Positions 32,661 to 43,488 of a DNA stretch of 64,000 bases are shown here, piece after piece (the first letter of the stretch is position 1; each line of letters opens with the position of its first letter). A program made the position numbers and the translations under genes. The DNA is from Prinsepia uniflora. Taxonomy: Eukaryota; Streptophyta; Magnoliopsida; Rosales; Rosaceae. The notes beneath the pieces were generated by a model that had not been told where the DNA came from, searched no databases, and worked only from the letters and a program-made list of their open reading frames with translations. The DNA lies in assembly GCA_032719365.1 (NCBI GenBank), contig CM064873.1, forward strand, positions 4,250,501 to 4,314,500, written 5' to 3'.

Positions 32661-33149
32661 ATGATCATATTTAGTGACGTAGTCAGGAATTCATCTAAGT
32701 ATGAGGTCTTTTTTAAATACTTAAAAAATTAATATAATTCAATTCATCATAATATAAGTTAAATTAGCCAAATTATATAATAATAATAAAATTATATCAT
32801 GCTACTAGTTTACTACAACTATATACATTTATCTTCGACGGATTCTCAATTTGAAATCGTTGCATGCCAAAAATAAATTATGATTGAAGTATTAATTTTA
32901 AACAAAATATACATTCGTAAAATTTTGAGAAAAAAAATTAACTATAATACGAACTATGTACTTTTATATTAAAATATGACTATAATTTTTATAAATCATT
33001 ATATATGGGTGTGAATCCCTAAATATATAATTAACTATAAGTATATATTAATTCTCACTCATTAATAAATTTTTAATTAATTAAAAAATATATAATTCAG
33101 TAGGAGCTCATGACCCCTGGGCCCATGGTTGCTCCGCCAATGATCATAT
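32661..33149. mobile_element. Small insertion flanked by a 10-bp direct repeat (MULE-like or retroposon)
   Basis: ATGATCATAT occurs at 32661-32670 and 33140-33149, enclosing 469 bp. The left end reads TTAGTGACGTAGTCAGG and the right end, inverted, TGGCGGAGCAACCATGG. The latter recalls the GGCGGAGCC words common at the ends of some plant repeats. A 9-11 bp duplication fits Mutator-like elements, but a SINE-like retroposon would also make one of this size. No coding frame is present. Confidence 0.45.
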
Positions 33150-34112
33150 CATGTATTTATTAGAAATCGAATAAATTTTACAAACTCGTTGTGGTGAATA
33201 CGCATTCTTCATTAATTTGTGGGTACAAATTACAAGCTAAGAATCAAGAATGAATAATTTCCTATTGCACACGCTTCCTTTACTATCCATGCATTTCTCT
33301 CTTCTCTTAACCACAAAGGTCCGTATCCATCAATATGATAAAATTTTAAATTAAGACTTCTTCGTGCATGTACATCACAGTCGAACACAAGTACAATAAT
33401 AAGTCGTTAAATAATGAGGAAAAACAATCCAATTTTTGCATGAGCATTAAACTATGACATAAAAATAGGGTAATAATATAAGAAATTGAATGCGAGGAGG
33501 ACCCCGGAAGTCCAGGCAAGGATATATGTTGTATTAAACATTGTAAGAGAAAGCAGGCGTGCGCCATGGATCGATGGATGGATCCACATCCACATCCAAA
33601 GCTGGAACGCTTTGTTAATTTCTTGACCATTCTACGAAAGTAATGGTTCATGGTCCAAAACATTGACCACAAAACATGGAGGACTTGACTATTGACAGCA
33701 ATTATATATATACATGTAGCCATCTGATCTCTAGCTGCTAACTAGGTCTCTGGCCTCCTGCAATCTGCATGTCCTCATCACCCCAACGGCACACCGTCAC
33801 CGGCGGCCCACACTACCTCCACCTGCTCCGGCAGCACCACTAGGGCAGTCAAAGACATGAGTCTCCTCCTAGCTCCACAATGTTGTCCAAATTGTCTCAT
33901 GTGCTATATATGCTATTATTGGTAATGGTACCACTTCATGGCATAGCCCTCATAGTGGTCCAATCTTTATGCCAAAAAAATTACTTTCACATTCTTAACA
34001 ATCCTAAATTCAAGTAGGCATAAGTGCTGAAGAATCAAAAAGGAAAATGGGAAGATCAAGCACATCAAAATTAATTAGTTAATTTCACTATTAACTTGTC
34101 ACTATTCTGAAC
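33150..34112. other. Intergenic DNA, no gene recognised
   Basis: A 125-aa minus-strand frame (33346-33723) has no family resemblance and a biased composition. Confidence 0.4.
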
Positions 34113-34556
34113 TTTATTATTATTATTATTATTACATTTTTCTAGATTATTAGTCATACGATTATTTAATATGGACAATTTCAAGTATATTATTTTAGCG
34201 GGTGTAGACCATATAAAGACACTCAATCATATTAAATTATTTGGTGGCTAATTAGTATGAGTGGTATCAAACACTGATTTCATATTATATCATTATATCC
34301 AATTTCTTATGTGACGTATCAAAGTAATCGGATAAGATAATAATATAGTACGAAACTAATAGGATAATCTATTACGAAATCGGATAGGATAGTATAGTTA
34401 AAAAATGTTGTTTGATACCTCTTATATTAGTTAGCCACCGAATAAATTAATGTGATTGAGTACTTTTATACTGTCTATATTTGCTAAAATAATACATTCT
34501 AAATCGTCCATATTAAATAGTCAGATGACTAACAACAATAATAATGATAATAATAA
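34113..34556. repeat. Palindromic MITE: 124-bp inverted repeats with nested GGTATCAAACA ends
   Basis: Arms 34150-34273 and 34409-34532 are each 124 bp and inverted to one another with scattered mismatches. Shared text includes TATTTAATATGGAC, TATTATTTTAGC and GGTGGCTAA. The inner ends are a perfect GGTATCAAACA/TGTTTGATACC pair. ATT-rich tracts extend the arms outward. The 135-bp centre has no frame. A transcript across it would fold into one long hairpin. Confidence 0.8.
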
Positions 34557-34678
34557 ATTAATAAAAATAATAAAATCCATTTGTCATGTTCGGATGATCA
34601 TTTCATGCTATTTCAAATATGTGTTGTGTTACTTTTCAATAATAATTTTGGTATGAGCTTAATAAATAATTAGAATTA
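34557..34678. other. Short AT-rich spacer
   Basis: No feature recognised apart from the target duplication at its right edge. Confidence 0.4.
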
Positions 34679-35187
34679 AATTATGACAAGACCCGCCCCG
34701 ATCCTCTCTGGGACCACATGGGGACGTGCCCTGCTCCCTTCTGACACCCAAAATAATGTTCCAATTTTAACCTTAAACGTTCAAATGCATAAAAACCAAA
34801 TTAAAGTTTTACATCAAATCCGAAATAAACAGATGTCAGATAAGGGATGAAATCCAAACTACAAGTTGCGAGCACGACTCTAACATAAACCTGCGGGTAC
34901 ACCACCCAACAGGGGTTCAGGTACGCAGAAGTGGATCTATGCCTCAGCCTCAGGTTCCTCCTCTACCTCATTAGCACGACCTAGAGGGGTTACCAAAACA
35001 ATAAGGGTGAGTGGACCGAAACTCAAGTTTATAAAATCGTTTAGTAAGTAAAATATATACTTTACCCCTCCGTTTTCCAAACATGCATGCATCAGAATTT
35101 TAAACCATCGACCATATAATATGAACCATAAGGCATATAATTAAAACCATAACATAATTTTAGCCACTGCACTATACACTCCAATCC

Positions 35188-35346
35188 GACATCCCCGATG
35201 TCTGACGTCCCTGACGTCTAATAAGGTCACAATCACAAGGCTACGCGTGCCACTCGGGTCTCAATTCCGAGTTCAATCCCCGAACCCCGTTCGGGTACAG
35301 CATCCCCGATGCTTAGCGTCATAGACGCTGGACGTTCTAGACGTCC
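35188..35346. other. Cluster of perfect short hairpins in solo LTR A
   Basis: GACATC/GATGTC 35188-35202; GACGTC/GACGTC 35204-35218; GCATC/GATGC 35300-35312; AGCGTC/GACGCT 35315-35329; GGACGT/ACGTCC 35330-35346. Loops are 3-5 nt. Confidence 0.85.
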
Positions 35347-35970
35347 GTGACCACTCCGGGGTACCTCATCCGGAGGAGACAGTATCACATGAATGGATCT
35401 ATACAGTGCAGTACCAAATACATTTTATTGATATCCACATGCAAATCATATATATATATATAAATAGATAAAATCCAACCAATCTTTAAGTTTCATCAGA
35501 CGGGTTTCAAACCCAAATACCGTGAAACGTGCCATAACCATAATTTCAATATCATCAAAACCATTATTTGTTTTTAGCATGTGAATATGTATAATAAACC
35601 AGAAAACATTTATGCACACAAGGGTTTAAGAAAACGGCCCACTCACAGTACAATCCTGCTGAAAACTGAACGTATACCCTCGTTCTGGTACAATTGTACA
35701 ATCCCTGTCATATCCAAAGTATACGTAACGGTCAATACAAACCCCTAACATTTAACCATGAAACCCTAGACCGAAACTGGCCCGGAAAAGCCGCCCGAAC
35801 GCGCTTCCTGAGGTAATAAACCTCAAATTGACCAACTTAATGATCTCCGATCGACCCGAAACCACCGCCATTGGATCCGGATCGTCGAAACCTAAAGAAT
35901 GGTGGTGGTCCCACCAAAAGTACTGTTCACACGCGCTAGTCAACGCGCCGGTCAACGCAGGAACAGTCCC

Positions 35971-36227
35971 TGACGTCAGTATGACGTCATGCTGACGTCA
36001 TCTAACAGCTGTCAGGTCTGACATGTCAGACTCTGACAGGTGCCATGTGTCAACACTCGATTGGTCCACTTCACTGATCTGTCAGGCCACGTGTCAGATC
36101 TGACATGTGCCACGTGTCAGCACGGCACTGGTCCACGTCACTGACATGTCAGTGACACGTGGCAGTCCCTAATTGGGCCACGTCACTGACATGTCAGTGC
36201 TGATTGTGGACTGACATGTGACACGTG
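35971..36227. promoter_or_regulatory. Array of ACGT-core and TGACATGTCA palindromes in solo LTR A
   Basis: TGACGTCA occurs at 35971, 35982 and 35993, exactly 11 bp apart. CACGTG occurs at 36088, 36111, 36156 and 36222. Palindromes TCTGACATGTCAGA (36017-36030) and CACTGACATGTCAGTG (36139-36154 and 36184-36199) lie between. TGACGTCA and CACGTG are standard plant bZIP/bHLH sites; function here is inference. Confidence 0.6.
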
Positions 36228-37470
36228 TCAGCTCACGGTTGGTCCACATCACCTGACAGATCTGACAGGGTGCCACGTCATCACCTCTGTCCTCAGACGG
36301 GTTGACCCGTATCTCTGCAACTCGGGTCGATCAGACCCGTGATCATGACCCGATCACCATTTCTTCAATTCTCAACCATTTCAGTCTTAGTTTGTTCCTA
36401 GATGCTCGTCTCAATCCCAGAAAGGGTTCTAAGGAATCAAAATCGAAAAACACAGACAGGATCGAAGGCCTACCTCGATGAACAGACCCGGGTTCCCGTC
36501 GCCGTTTAACCACCGTTCAGGCCCTCACTGCTCACGAAAACAAGCCCCTGAGATTCCTAATAGTCCCTAGAATTGATTAGGGTAAATAACAACCAAAGTT
36601 ACACGTTGGAAATCAAATTTAAAATTTTGAGTTTTTAAAACCGTTTCGGGTTTTTAGGATTTCCCTACCTCGCCGCCGTCCACCGCCGCTCACCGCCGTG
36701 CCTCAGTCCTCCCCAGTGAGTCCAGCAACACACAGACACAGAGAATGGGCGTAGTGCGTATGTGTTGGATTAATGGACAGTGTGTGAGGGTGTCGGGTGA
36801 GAAAATATATAGAAATGGAAGGAAAGCTGATCAAGGGAATGGACGGTCCAGATTAGATCTCAGGGATGAGATCAAGGGATGAGATTAGATCTGGAGGTTT
36901 TCAGATCAAAGGCTGAGATTCAAAGGTAGATTAAATCCTAAATAAACGCTTAGTGGAGCTTGATCCAATCTAACCAATGGGTGAGTGACACTTGTCACTC
37001 ACCAGGTGTCCTCCAATCAGAATATCAGAATGAAATATTCGACATGAAAACCGAGATGCGAACCTCCCGATTTCACGTTTCTAACCATAACTTCCTCGTA
37101 CGAAGTTCGATTTCGGCGTGCCGCCTGTCTACTGACTCAGGACATCGAGACCTACCTAACGGTCCTTGCGTCATGTGAAAATTAGTTGCCAAATGAAAAG
37201 TCAACAGTTTCGGCCCTAAAGTCCAAATTACTGTAATGCCCCTGAACTTCCGATAGTCATAACTTTTTCTCTGATCGTCCGAATTGGACGTGCCACCTGT
37301 CTATGAACTCGTGACATCCCGAACTACGTCACGGTCACTGGTCAAAGTCCATTTGACCCACTAATCAAAAAGTCAACAATTTGGCCATACCATTCATAGG
37401 GGTAAAAACGTCAAATGATACATTAAATTACAATATTCAAATCTTCGAATTTCCGGGGTGTTACAAATTA

Positions 37471-37610
37471 AATAAATATTGATGATGATGATAGTAATAA
37501 TAATATAAAAATTAATAGTTGTGATATATAGATAATAGATAAATATGATCAACTAGTATAATATAAACCGTATTTTATCATACTAAACATTTAACAAATT
37601 GTTATATGCA
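37471..37610. other. AT-rich spacer between solo LTR A and the LINE fragment
   Basis: Short GATGATGATAG/AATAAT runs, no gene. Confidence 0.4.
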
Positions 37611-37794
37611 GCTGGTAAAGTGGTCATGGTAAAGGCAGTTTCCCAAGCTTTACCCACCTACATTATGAGTGTCTTTCACCTCCCACGGTCTCTTTGTCAT
37701 GAATTATCTGCTGAAATTGCTCGGTTCTGGTGGAGCAAATCGGGAAAGAGGAGTATTCATTGAATGCGATGGGATAGGTGTGAAGCCCAAAAGC

Positions 37795-40725
37795 GAACAT
37801 GACAGGACCCGTCCCCTAAGGACGTAAATGACCGTGCCCGGTACTGTTTCCGTCTGACAAGTCAACTAAAATTCCAAAATTACCCTCCGAGACTTACCAA
37901 ACAAGGGATAACTGCACCTGTGTCCACTCATACCTCCACCTCTCGAATAGCCTCGACCACCGTGCCACGACCTGGAGGGTTAATAAAACGGAAAAAATGT
38001 GAGTGGACAAAACAAAATTTTATAAATACATTTACCAAAACACATTCTTACCGTCCAGTTTTCACAAACATGCATGCATATCATAAAACATGAGTAAAAG
38101 TGTGAAATCAATCAAGTATGAACAGTGGACCGATAAAATCAAAACATGTTTTCCCATGGTCCGTAAAACTCATGTTCATCAAATCAGTTCATGATATAAA
38201 GCATCTGAACACAAATATCAATAAATCACAATACCACCAATCCTCAATATCCAAGTAACCGTCACGATATCAATGCAACGCGTGCAAAACTCGGGAGTCT
38301 CACGTTCGAGTACATCCCCCAGGATCTACGACGCCTGGGGTGATATCATCTCCAGGATTTACGACGTCTGAAGGATATCATCATAATCTCACACTCCTGA
38401 GATTGAGCCTCCCTCGGAGCTACTCATCTCCAGGCAGTGGATCGTGACTACTCCAGGATCTACGACGTCTGGAGGAGACTATCAAATCACAGAGGATGGT
38501 ATATGTGGAATAGTCATCAAATCCAGTAATCTCATTTGAAAACCATTTATGTCTCAAATTGAATAAAAAAACATTTCAATAGGGCCTATGCCCGAAACAT
38601 AGCTTTCACAAAGAAAGTTCCACAAATCATCATAAAACAGTGTCCATAATTCACTTTATAAATCAAAATCATCAATTTAATCGTATTCACATGTGACTCC
38701 AAATCCGAGTCAAAATCACTATCCAATTGGATCTCAAACCCAATATATCCTTTTCACGCAAATCCATGTGATCGCAACCTCAGTTGCCACTTTCACGTAA
38801 ATCCATGAAATCAATCCCCAACTCATAATCCGACTCAAAACATCATTTTCAATCACTGACTCATAACCCGAGTCAAAACATCATTTTCAAACCCTGACTC
38901 ATAACCTGAGTCAAAACATCATTTTCAATCTCGGGCCTACGCCCAAAACATCAATTTTATAATTTCTCGAAAATCGTGCAAAAAATAATATAATAATCCA
39001 GAAAATTGAAAAATCACCAGATTGAAACATCAATCATGTCAAATCATATCAAATCATATAATAAAGTATTTAAATCATATATGCATGCATCACGGTTAGA
39101 AAACAAAGTCCACTCACACACACCGTCCAAACGGCCCCGCTTCCCAGGTGCACGTTTTTCCGTAAATTTTGAAAATCACAATTCCTGTCCAAAATCATTA
39201 TCAAGGATCACTAACACTTCAATATATCTCATATAATTTTTCCCAATTTTTCTGGAATTTAAATACGTATTTTAAACGTATATTAAAACTTCGGATACTC
39301 AGAACACTATCGAAACGATATCCGATTTCCTCGAAACCAGTGTCAAAATGTTCGTTACATTAAATGGGAGAAAATTCATGTTGACCTCACCTCGGGATTC
39401 GTGCCCATGCACCGTCATGCGCCGCCGTGAGTGGCTGGGTGTGAAACCCACACACTTGCTACAGTGTCATCGTCCCAACCTGTATCTCTGTCATTCGGGT
39501 CCTACAACCCACGAGACGACCCGACCAATTCTCTGTCAATTCGACATCCTAATTTTCAATTGAACATTCAAATAGCCTTTTTTTTAAGTCCAATTACAGT
39601 TCTCTACACTCAATTACACGATTTCTTACCTCAAACCAGATGATTCGAAGATGAACATCGAAGGCTATCTAGGCACCGTTCCTTCTTCGAAGTTCATCAA
39701 TCCCACCTGATTTCTTTCAATTGATCCACCCAGAAGCTTTATTGGACCATGACTCAATCCTCGAACTCCTTCTCTGTCACCAGATCCGTTCAGAGCCAAA
39801 TGGTCACCGATTTCCTTCGTTCTTGAGGTGATCCTGATTATGGCAATCCGAGAAAGCTCAAATCAAGCTCAATTTGAAGTTTCAGGACCTACAAATTCAA
39901 ATTCGATTTTATGGGAGAATTTGATTTCTCACGGGTCTTAGGCTTTTGGGTTTAGAGGTTTCCTCATCTAAACTCTCCAAATCAATCATAACAATTCCTT
40001 ATCATAATCTCTAATCTCTGGTGGTTTAGTTGTGGAAGGAATTGGCTATGGGAGGAAGCTCAATTCTCTCATTTCTCATGCTCTGTTTTCTTTGCTTGTT
40101 CACAATTCAAAGGAAAACAAAGAGAAGAAGATGACAGATTGATAATGAAGGAAGACAAAGATGATTAGAGATGATGATGATGTTTAACGGGAAACATGGT
40201 CCCTAGTTTAGGGCCTCAAAACAAGAGATGAGTGACACTTGTCACTCATCCAAGTGTCCACAATCATCGGTCACTGTTCACTATTTTAATATTATTTTAA
40301 TCAAATTCCCGGGACGTAAGTTTAACCGATTTCAGTCCCGTGACCATAACGTTCCCGTTTGATGTCCGATTTCGACGTGCCGCCTGCCTACGAACTCGTG
40401 ACGTCCCGAACTACGTCACAGTCATTGGCCAAAGTCCGTTTGACCGTCTGAGTCAAAAGTCAACATTTTGCCCTTACCTTTCAAAATTACCAAAATGCCC
40501 CTCGCCTTCGCAGACCCACAACTTTCACATCCGACCTCCAATTGACGCATGCCATCTGTCTACGGATTCAGCGTCCTGAGACCTACTCAACAGTCTCTTC
40601 GGAAAGTCTAAAAAGTGTTCCAATCAAAAAGTCAACTTTCGGCCCTTATAACTAAGAGCAAAATCGTCATTTCCTTCAAAATTTCCAAAATTCCCTTTTT
40701 CGAATTTCCGGGTCGTTACAGAACA
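37795..40725 (-). mobile_element. Solo LTR B (2921 bp) with GAACA target duplication
   Basis: The LTR body 37800-40720 starts TGACAGGACCCGTCCCC and ends CGGGTCGTTACA. GAACA lies at 37795-37799 and 40721-40725. It interrupts the LINE reading frame. The terminal text and much of the body match the LTRs of the gag-only elements, inverted. It contains its own hairpins, for example CCCCAGG/CCTGGGG near 38316-38341, CTCCAG/CTGGAG near 38450-38475, and GACTC-type stems at 38815-38910. Confidence 0.93.
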
Positions 40726-41221
40726 GATGGCTGGGGTTCAAAAATTTTGAATTGTTTAATAAGGAAATGGTGGCAAAACAAGCTTGGTGATTGATGGAGC
40801 AACTTAGTTCCTTAGTGACTCGAATGATGAAAGCTCGCTACTACCCTGATAGGGACTTCATGGAGGCTAAGTTGGGATCTGCCCCCTCCATTGTGTGATA
40901 GTCTATTATGTGGGGTCATGATGTTATCCACCAGGGCTTGCTTTGTAGGGTGGGTACGGGAGACTCAATGCGTGTGTTTCAAGACAAGTGGATCCCTCGA
41001 CCAAAAACTTTCCAGCCTATATTTGGCCGGGGCTTATCTACAGATGCTATTGTGTCCTCACTTCTCTATCCTGAGGAAGGGTGGAACTGAGATCTTTTGG
41101 AGTCTATCTTCTATCCAGAGGATGTTCATGATATTTGTTTCATTACGCTATCTAGACATACCTCGTTCCTTGATGGGCGTTATTGGTTTTATTCCAAGAC
41201 GCAGAAGTATACAGTGAAATC

Positions 41222-41500
41222 AGGATACCATGTTGCATATTCCTGGTGGTTTGATTTGCAGGGTGTGTTGAGTGCTCCAATGAGATTCTGAGAGCGACTT
41301 TATGGAAACGCCTATGGAAGATGAAGGTTTTCATGACCCGAACTCCTCGAACAAGATATTGTCCGTTTTGCCACCAGCCCTCACTGTTTTGAGCTCCCGA
41401 TACCATGTTGCATATTCCGAGTGGTTTGATTTGCAGGGGGTGCTGAGTGCTCCAATGAGATTGTGAGAGCGACTCTATGGAAACACCTATGGAAGATGAA
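41222..41500 (+). repeat. Tandem duplication of a LINE segment with a short Cassandra-like piece
   Basis: GATACCATGTTGCATATTCC to GGAAGATGAAG at 41222-41327 recurs at 41399-41500 with few changes. Between them, 41328-41398 resembles the start of the Cassandra LTR (TCATGACCCGA, GATATTGTCCG, CCAGCCCTCAC). This looks like duplication of the LINE target together with a truncated Cassandra end. Confidence 0.7.
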
Positions 41501-42160
41501 GTTTGTCATGACCCGACCTCATCCAACGTGATATTGTCTACTTTGGGCCCAGCCTTCATGATTTTGTTCACAGGAGCTCAAGCGCAACTTCCCAGTGGGT
41601 CACCCATCCTGAGATTGCATCTGCCCCCTACTCGCTTAACTTTGGAGTTCCTCAGGAATCAAAAGTCAATGAACTCCCAAAAACCCTCATATTGGATAGA
41701 TGCGCGCCCATACATATAAGGCGCAACCTCCAAATCCCCTTGGGCAATGTGGGATTTCTAACCATGCCTCTAAGACACGGGTCCTCACAATCCACCACCT
41801 TTGGGGCCCAGCGTCCTCACTGGCACATTCAATTTCAGGCGGGGTTAGGCTCTGATACCAAATTGTCACTTCCTGACCTACTCCAACAGGATATTGTCCA
41901 CTTTGTGCCCAACCCTCGCGGTTTTTTTTTCTCGCGAGTTCACGTGCAACTTTTCAGTGGGTCACCCATCTTGAGATTGCACCAGCCCCTACTCGCTTAA
42001 CTTTGGAGTTCCCCAAGAATCCAAATCCAGTGAGCTCACAAAAGGTCTCATGTTGGATAAATGCACACCCACAAAAAGGTGCATCCCTCATATCCCTTCA
42101 GGCGATGTGGGATTACTAACCCTCCCTCCAACTCTCCAAGGCACGGGTCATCGCAAAGGT
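41499..42160 (-). mobile_element. Cassandra-type TRIM with two LTRs, copy A
   Basis: LTRs are 41504-41789 and 41864-42155, with a short interior (41790-41863). The interior carries the inverted initiator-Met primer site (GGCTCTGATACCA) and a polypurine tract (CCACCACCTTTGGGGCCC, inverted). Each LTR carries 5S rRNA-like sequence on the minus strand. Flanks are AAGTT and AAGGT, a likely target duplication with one change. It lies inside the zf-RVT part of the LINE. It has no coding capacity. Confidence 0.88.
41585..41652 (-). other. 5S rRNA-derived sequence inside the Cassandra LTR
   Basis: CTTCCCAGTGGGTCACCCATCC and CGCTTAACTTTGGAGTTC match, inverted, the 3' half and middle of plant 5S rRNA (GGATGGGTGACC-x-CCTGGGAAG; GAACTCCG-x-AGTTAAGCG). 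This is the hallmark of Cassandra elements. It is not a functional 5S gene, because the middle is diverged and the ends are missing. Confidence 0.85.
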
Positions 42161-42344
42161 CCCAAAAAAAACCTTTTCATGTGGAGAACCTGTTCAGAGA
42201 TACTACATACAACCCTTAACCTAGTCACCCGCAAGGTGGCTTCGTCAGGTCTCTGTTGTCGATGTGGGAAGCGGCCGGAAGATTATTTTCATGTAGTTTG
42301 GGGCTACAAACGTAGCCAGAGGGTGTGACGTTTTCTTGCGTTTA

Positions 42345-43124
42345 TGTCAGGACCCGGCCCATCTAACACAATATTGTCCGCTTTGGGCCCAGCCCTCACG
42401 GTTTTGTTTTTGGGAGCTCACGCTTTTGTTTTCGGGAGCTCACGCTTTTGACCCGGCCCTCACGCTTTGGTCACCCATCATGGGATTGCACCAGCCTCAA
42501 CTCGCTTAGCTTTGGGGTTCCAATCCCCCCCAAAGCCACTGAGCTCCCAAAAGGCCTTGTGTTAGATAGATACGTGCCCACACATATAAGGTACTTCACC
42601 TTTCCCTCCCCGAGCGATATGGGATCGTTCACCGATCTTACCTTTCCAAGCTCACGGGTCTTGCTCACCGTTCTTGTTTCTCAAGCTCATGGGTCTTGCT
42701 CACCGTTCTTGCTTCCAAGACCGGGTCTTACAATCCACCCCCCTTGGGGCCGAGCGTCCTCGCTGGCACACTTCCGGTCAGGGTCCGGCTCTGATACCAT
42801 TCTGTCATGACCCGGCCCATCTAACACAATATTGTCCGCTTTGGGCCCAGCCCTCACGGTTTTGTTTTCGGGAGCTCACGTGCAGCTTCCCAGTAGGTCA
42901 CTCATCATGGGATTGCACCAGCCTCAACTCGTTTAACTTTGGGGTTCCAATCCCCCCCAAAGCCACTGAGCTCCCAAAAGGCCTTGTGTTATATAGATAC
43001 GTGCCCACACATATAAGGTACTTCACCTTTCCCTCCCCGAGCGATGTGAGATCGTTCACCGATCTTACCTTTCCAAGCTCACGGGTCTTGCTCACCGTTC
43101 TTGCTTCCAAGACCGGGTCTGACA
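42345..43124 (-). mobile_element. Cassandra-type TRIM with two LTRs, copy B
   Basis: LTRs are 42345-42732 (388 bp) and 42803-43124 (322 bp), with interior 42733-42802 holding the inverted primer site CTCTGATACCA. The left LTR has local duplications of GGGAGCTCACGC and of CAAGCTCA(C/T)GGGTCTTGCTCACC, which explain its extra length. The 5S-like segment is shorter (GGTCACCCATCATGGGATTGCACC; CTCGCTTAGCTTTGGGGTTCC). Flanks GTTTA and ATACG do not match, so the edges may have been rearranged. Confidence 0.82.
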
Positions 43125-43488
43125 ATACGTCCGGGGGATTTCCCACTTCGGGTGTTTTCATTGACTTATTTGGTTTTGCTATTTCACATTTATCTGCCTC
43201 TTGCTTGGAACAATTTGTTTTTACCTATTGGTATGTGTAGACTTAGAGAAATAAAGTTGTTCATAATTTGAAGGTGGTGAGCTCGGAAGAGGTTTATGAG
43301 GCTGATATGGCTACTCATTCGGAGTATTCTGGACTACAATGGACCCCGTCAGGGGCCCCCTTGGCCCGAGTGACTATATGGGCCAAGCCCCCGCAAAAAT
43401 TGGTGAAACTAAATTGTGGTGCAGCAGTCAGTCTGGAGACCTTTGACCGAGGTGTGAGAAGGGTAATTTGGGATTCTGAAGGTACAGT

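Larger units (their letters stand above)
34679..37470 (-). mobile_element. Solo LTR A (2782 bp) with AATTA target duplication
   Basis: The LTR body 34684-37465 starts TGACAAGACCCGCC and ends GGGGTGTTACA, the inverse of the TGTAA... to ...GTCA layout of the gag-only family. AATTA lies at 34679-34683 and 37466-37470. No interior or second LTR is adjacent, so it arose by LTR-LTR recombination. It shares blocks such as CACCTGTCTATGAACTCGTG with the other LTRs. It also holds a hairpin cluster (35188-35346) and an ACGT-palindrome array (35971-36227). Confidence 0.93.
37611..43488 (+). pseudogene. L1-type LINE reverse transcriptase/RNase H remnant, split by insertions
   Basis: Pieces in order: the RT C-terminal part at 37611-37799 (AGKVVMVKAVSQALPTYIMS, then FHLPRSLCHELSAEIARFWW). 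After solo LTR B come 40721-41327, with NFELFNKEMVAKQAW, MWGHDVIHQGLLCRVGTGDS, and later YTVKSGYHVAY. The zf-RVT region lies at 42156-42330 (NLFMWRTCSEIL, CCRCGKRPEDYFHVVW) after Cassandra A. The RNase H start lies at 43190-43488 (RNKVVHN, then PQKLVKLNCGAAV and GVRRVIWDSEG). This order is standard for plant L1 LINE ORF2. Several in-frame stops occur (after RSIH, after KQAW, after APSIV), so it is dead. The 5' half (endonuclease, RT palm) is missing. The 3' end is cut by the LTR at 43489. Confidence 0.88.

Noticed and set aside
33346..33723. 125-aa minus-strand frame
   Set aside because: No family resemblance, Leu/Ser/His-rich chance-like composition, no promoter or homologous copy in the window.
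41585..41652. A genuine 5S rRNA gene
   Set aside because: Only part of 5S is present, diverged, and embedded in Cassandra LTRs.
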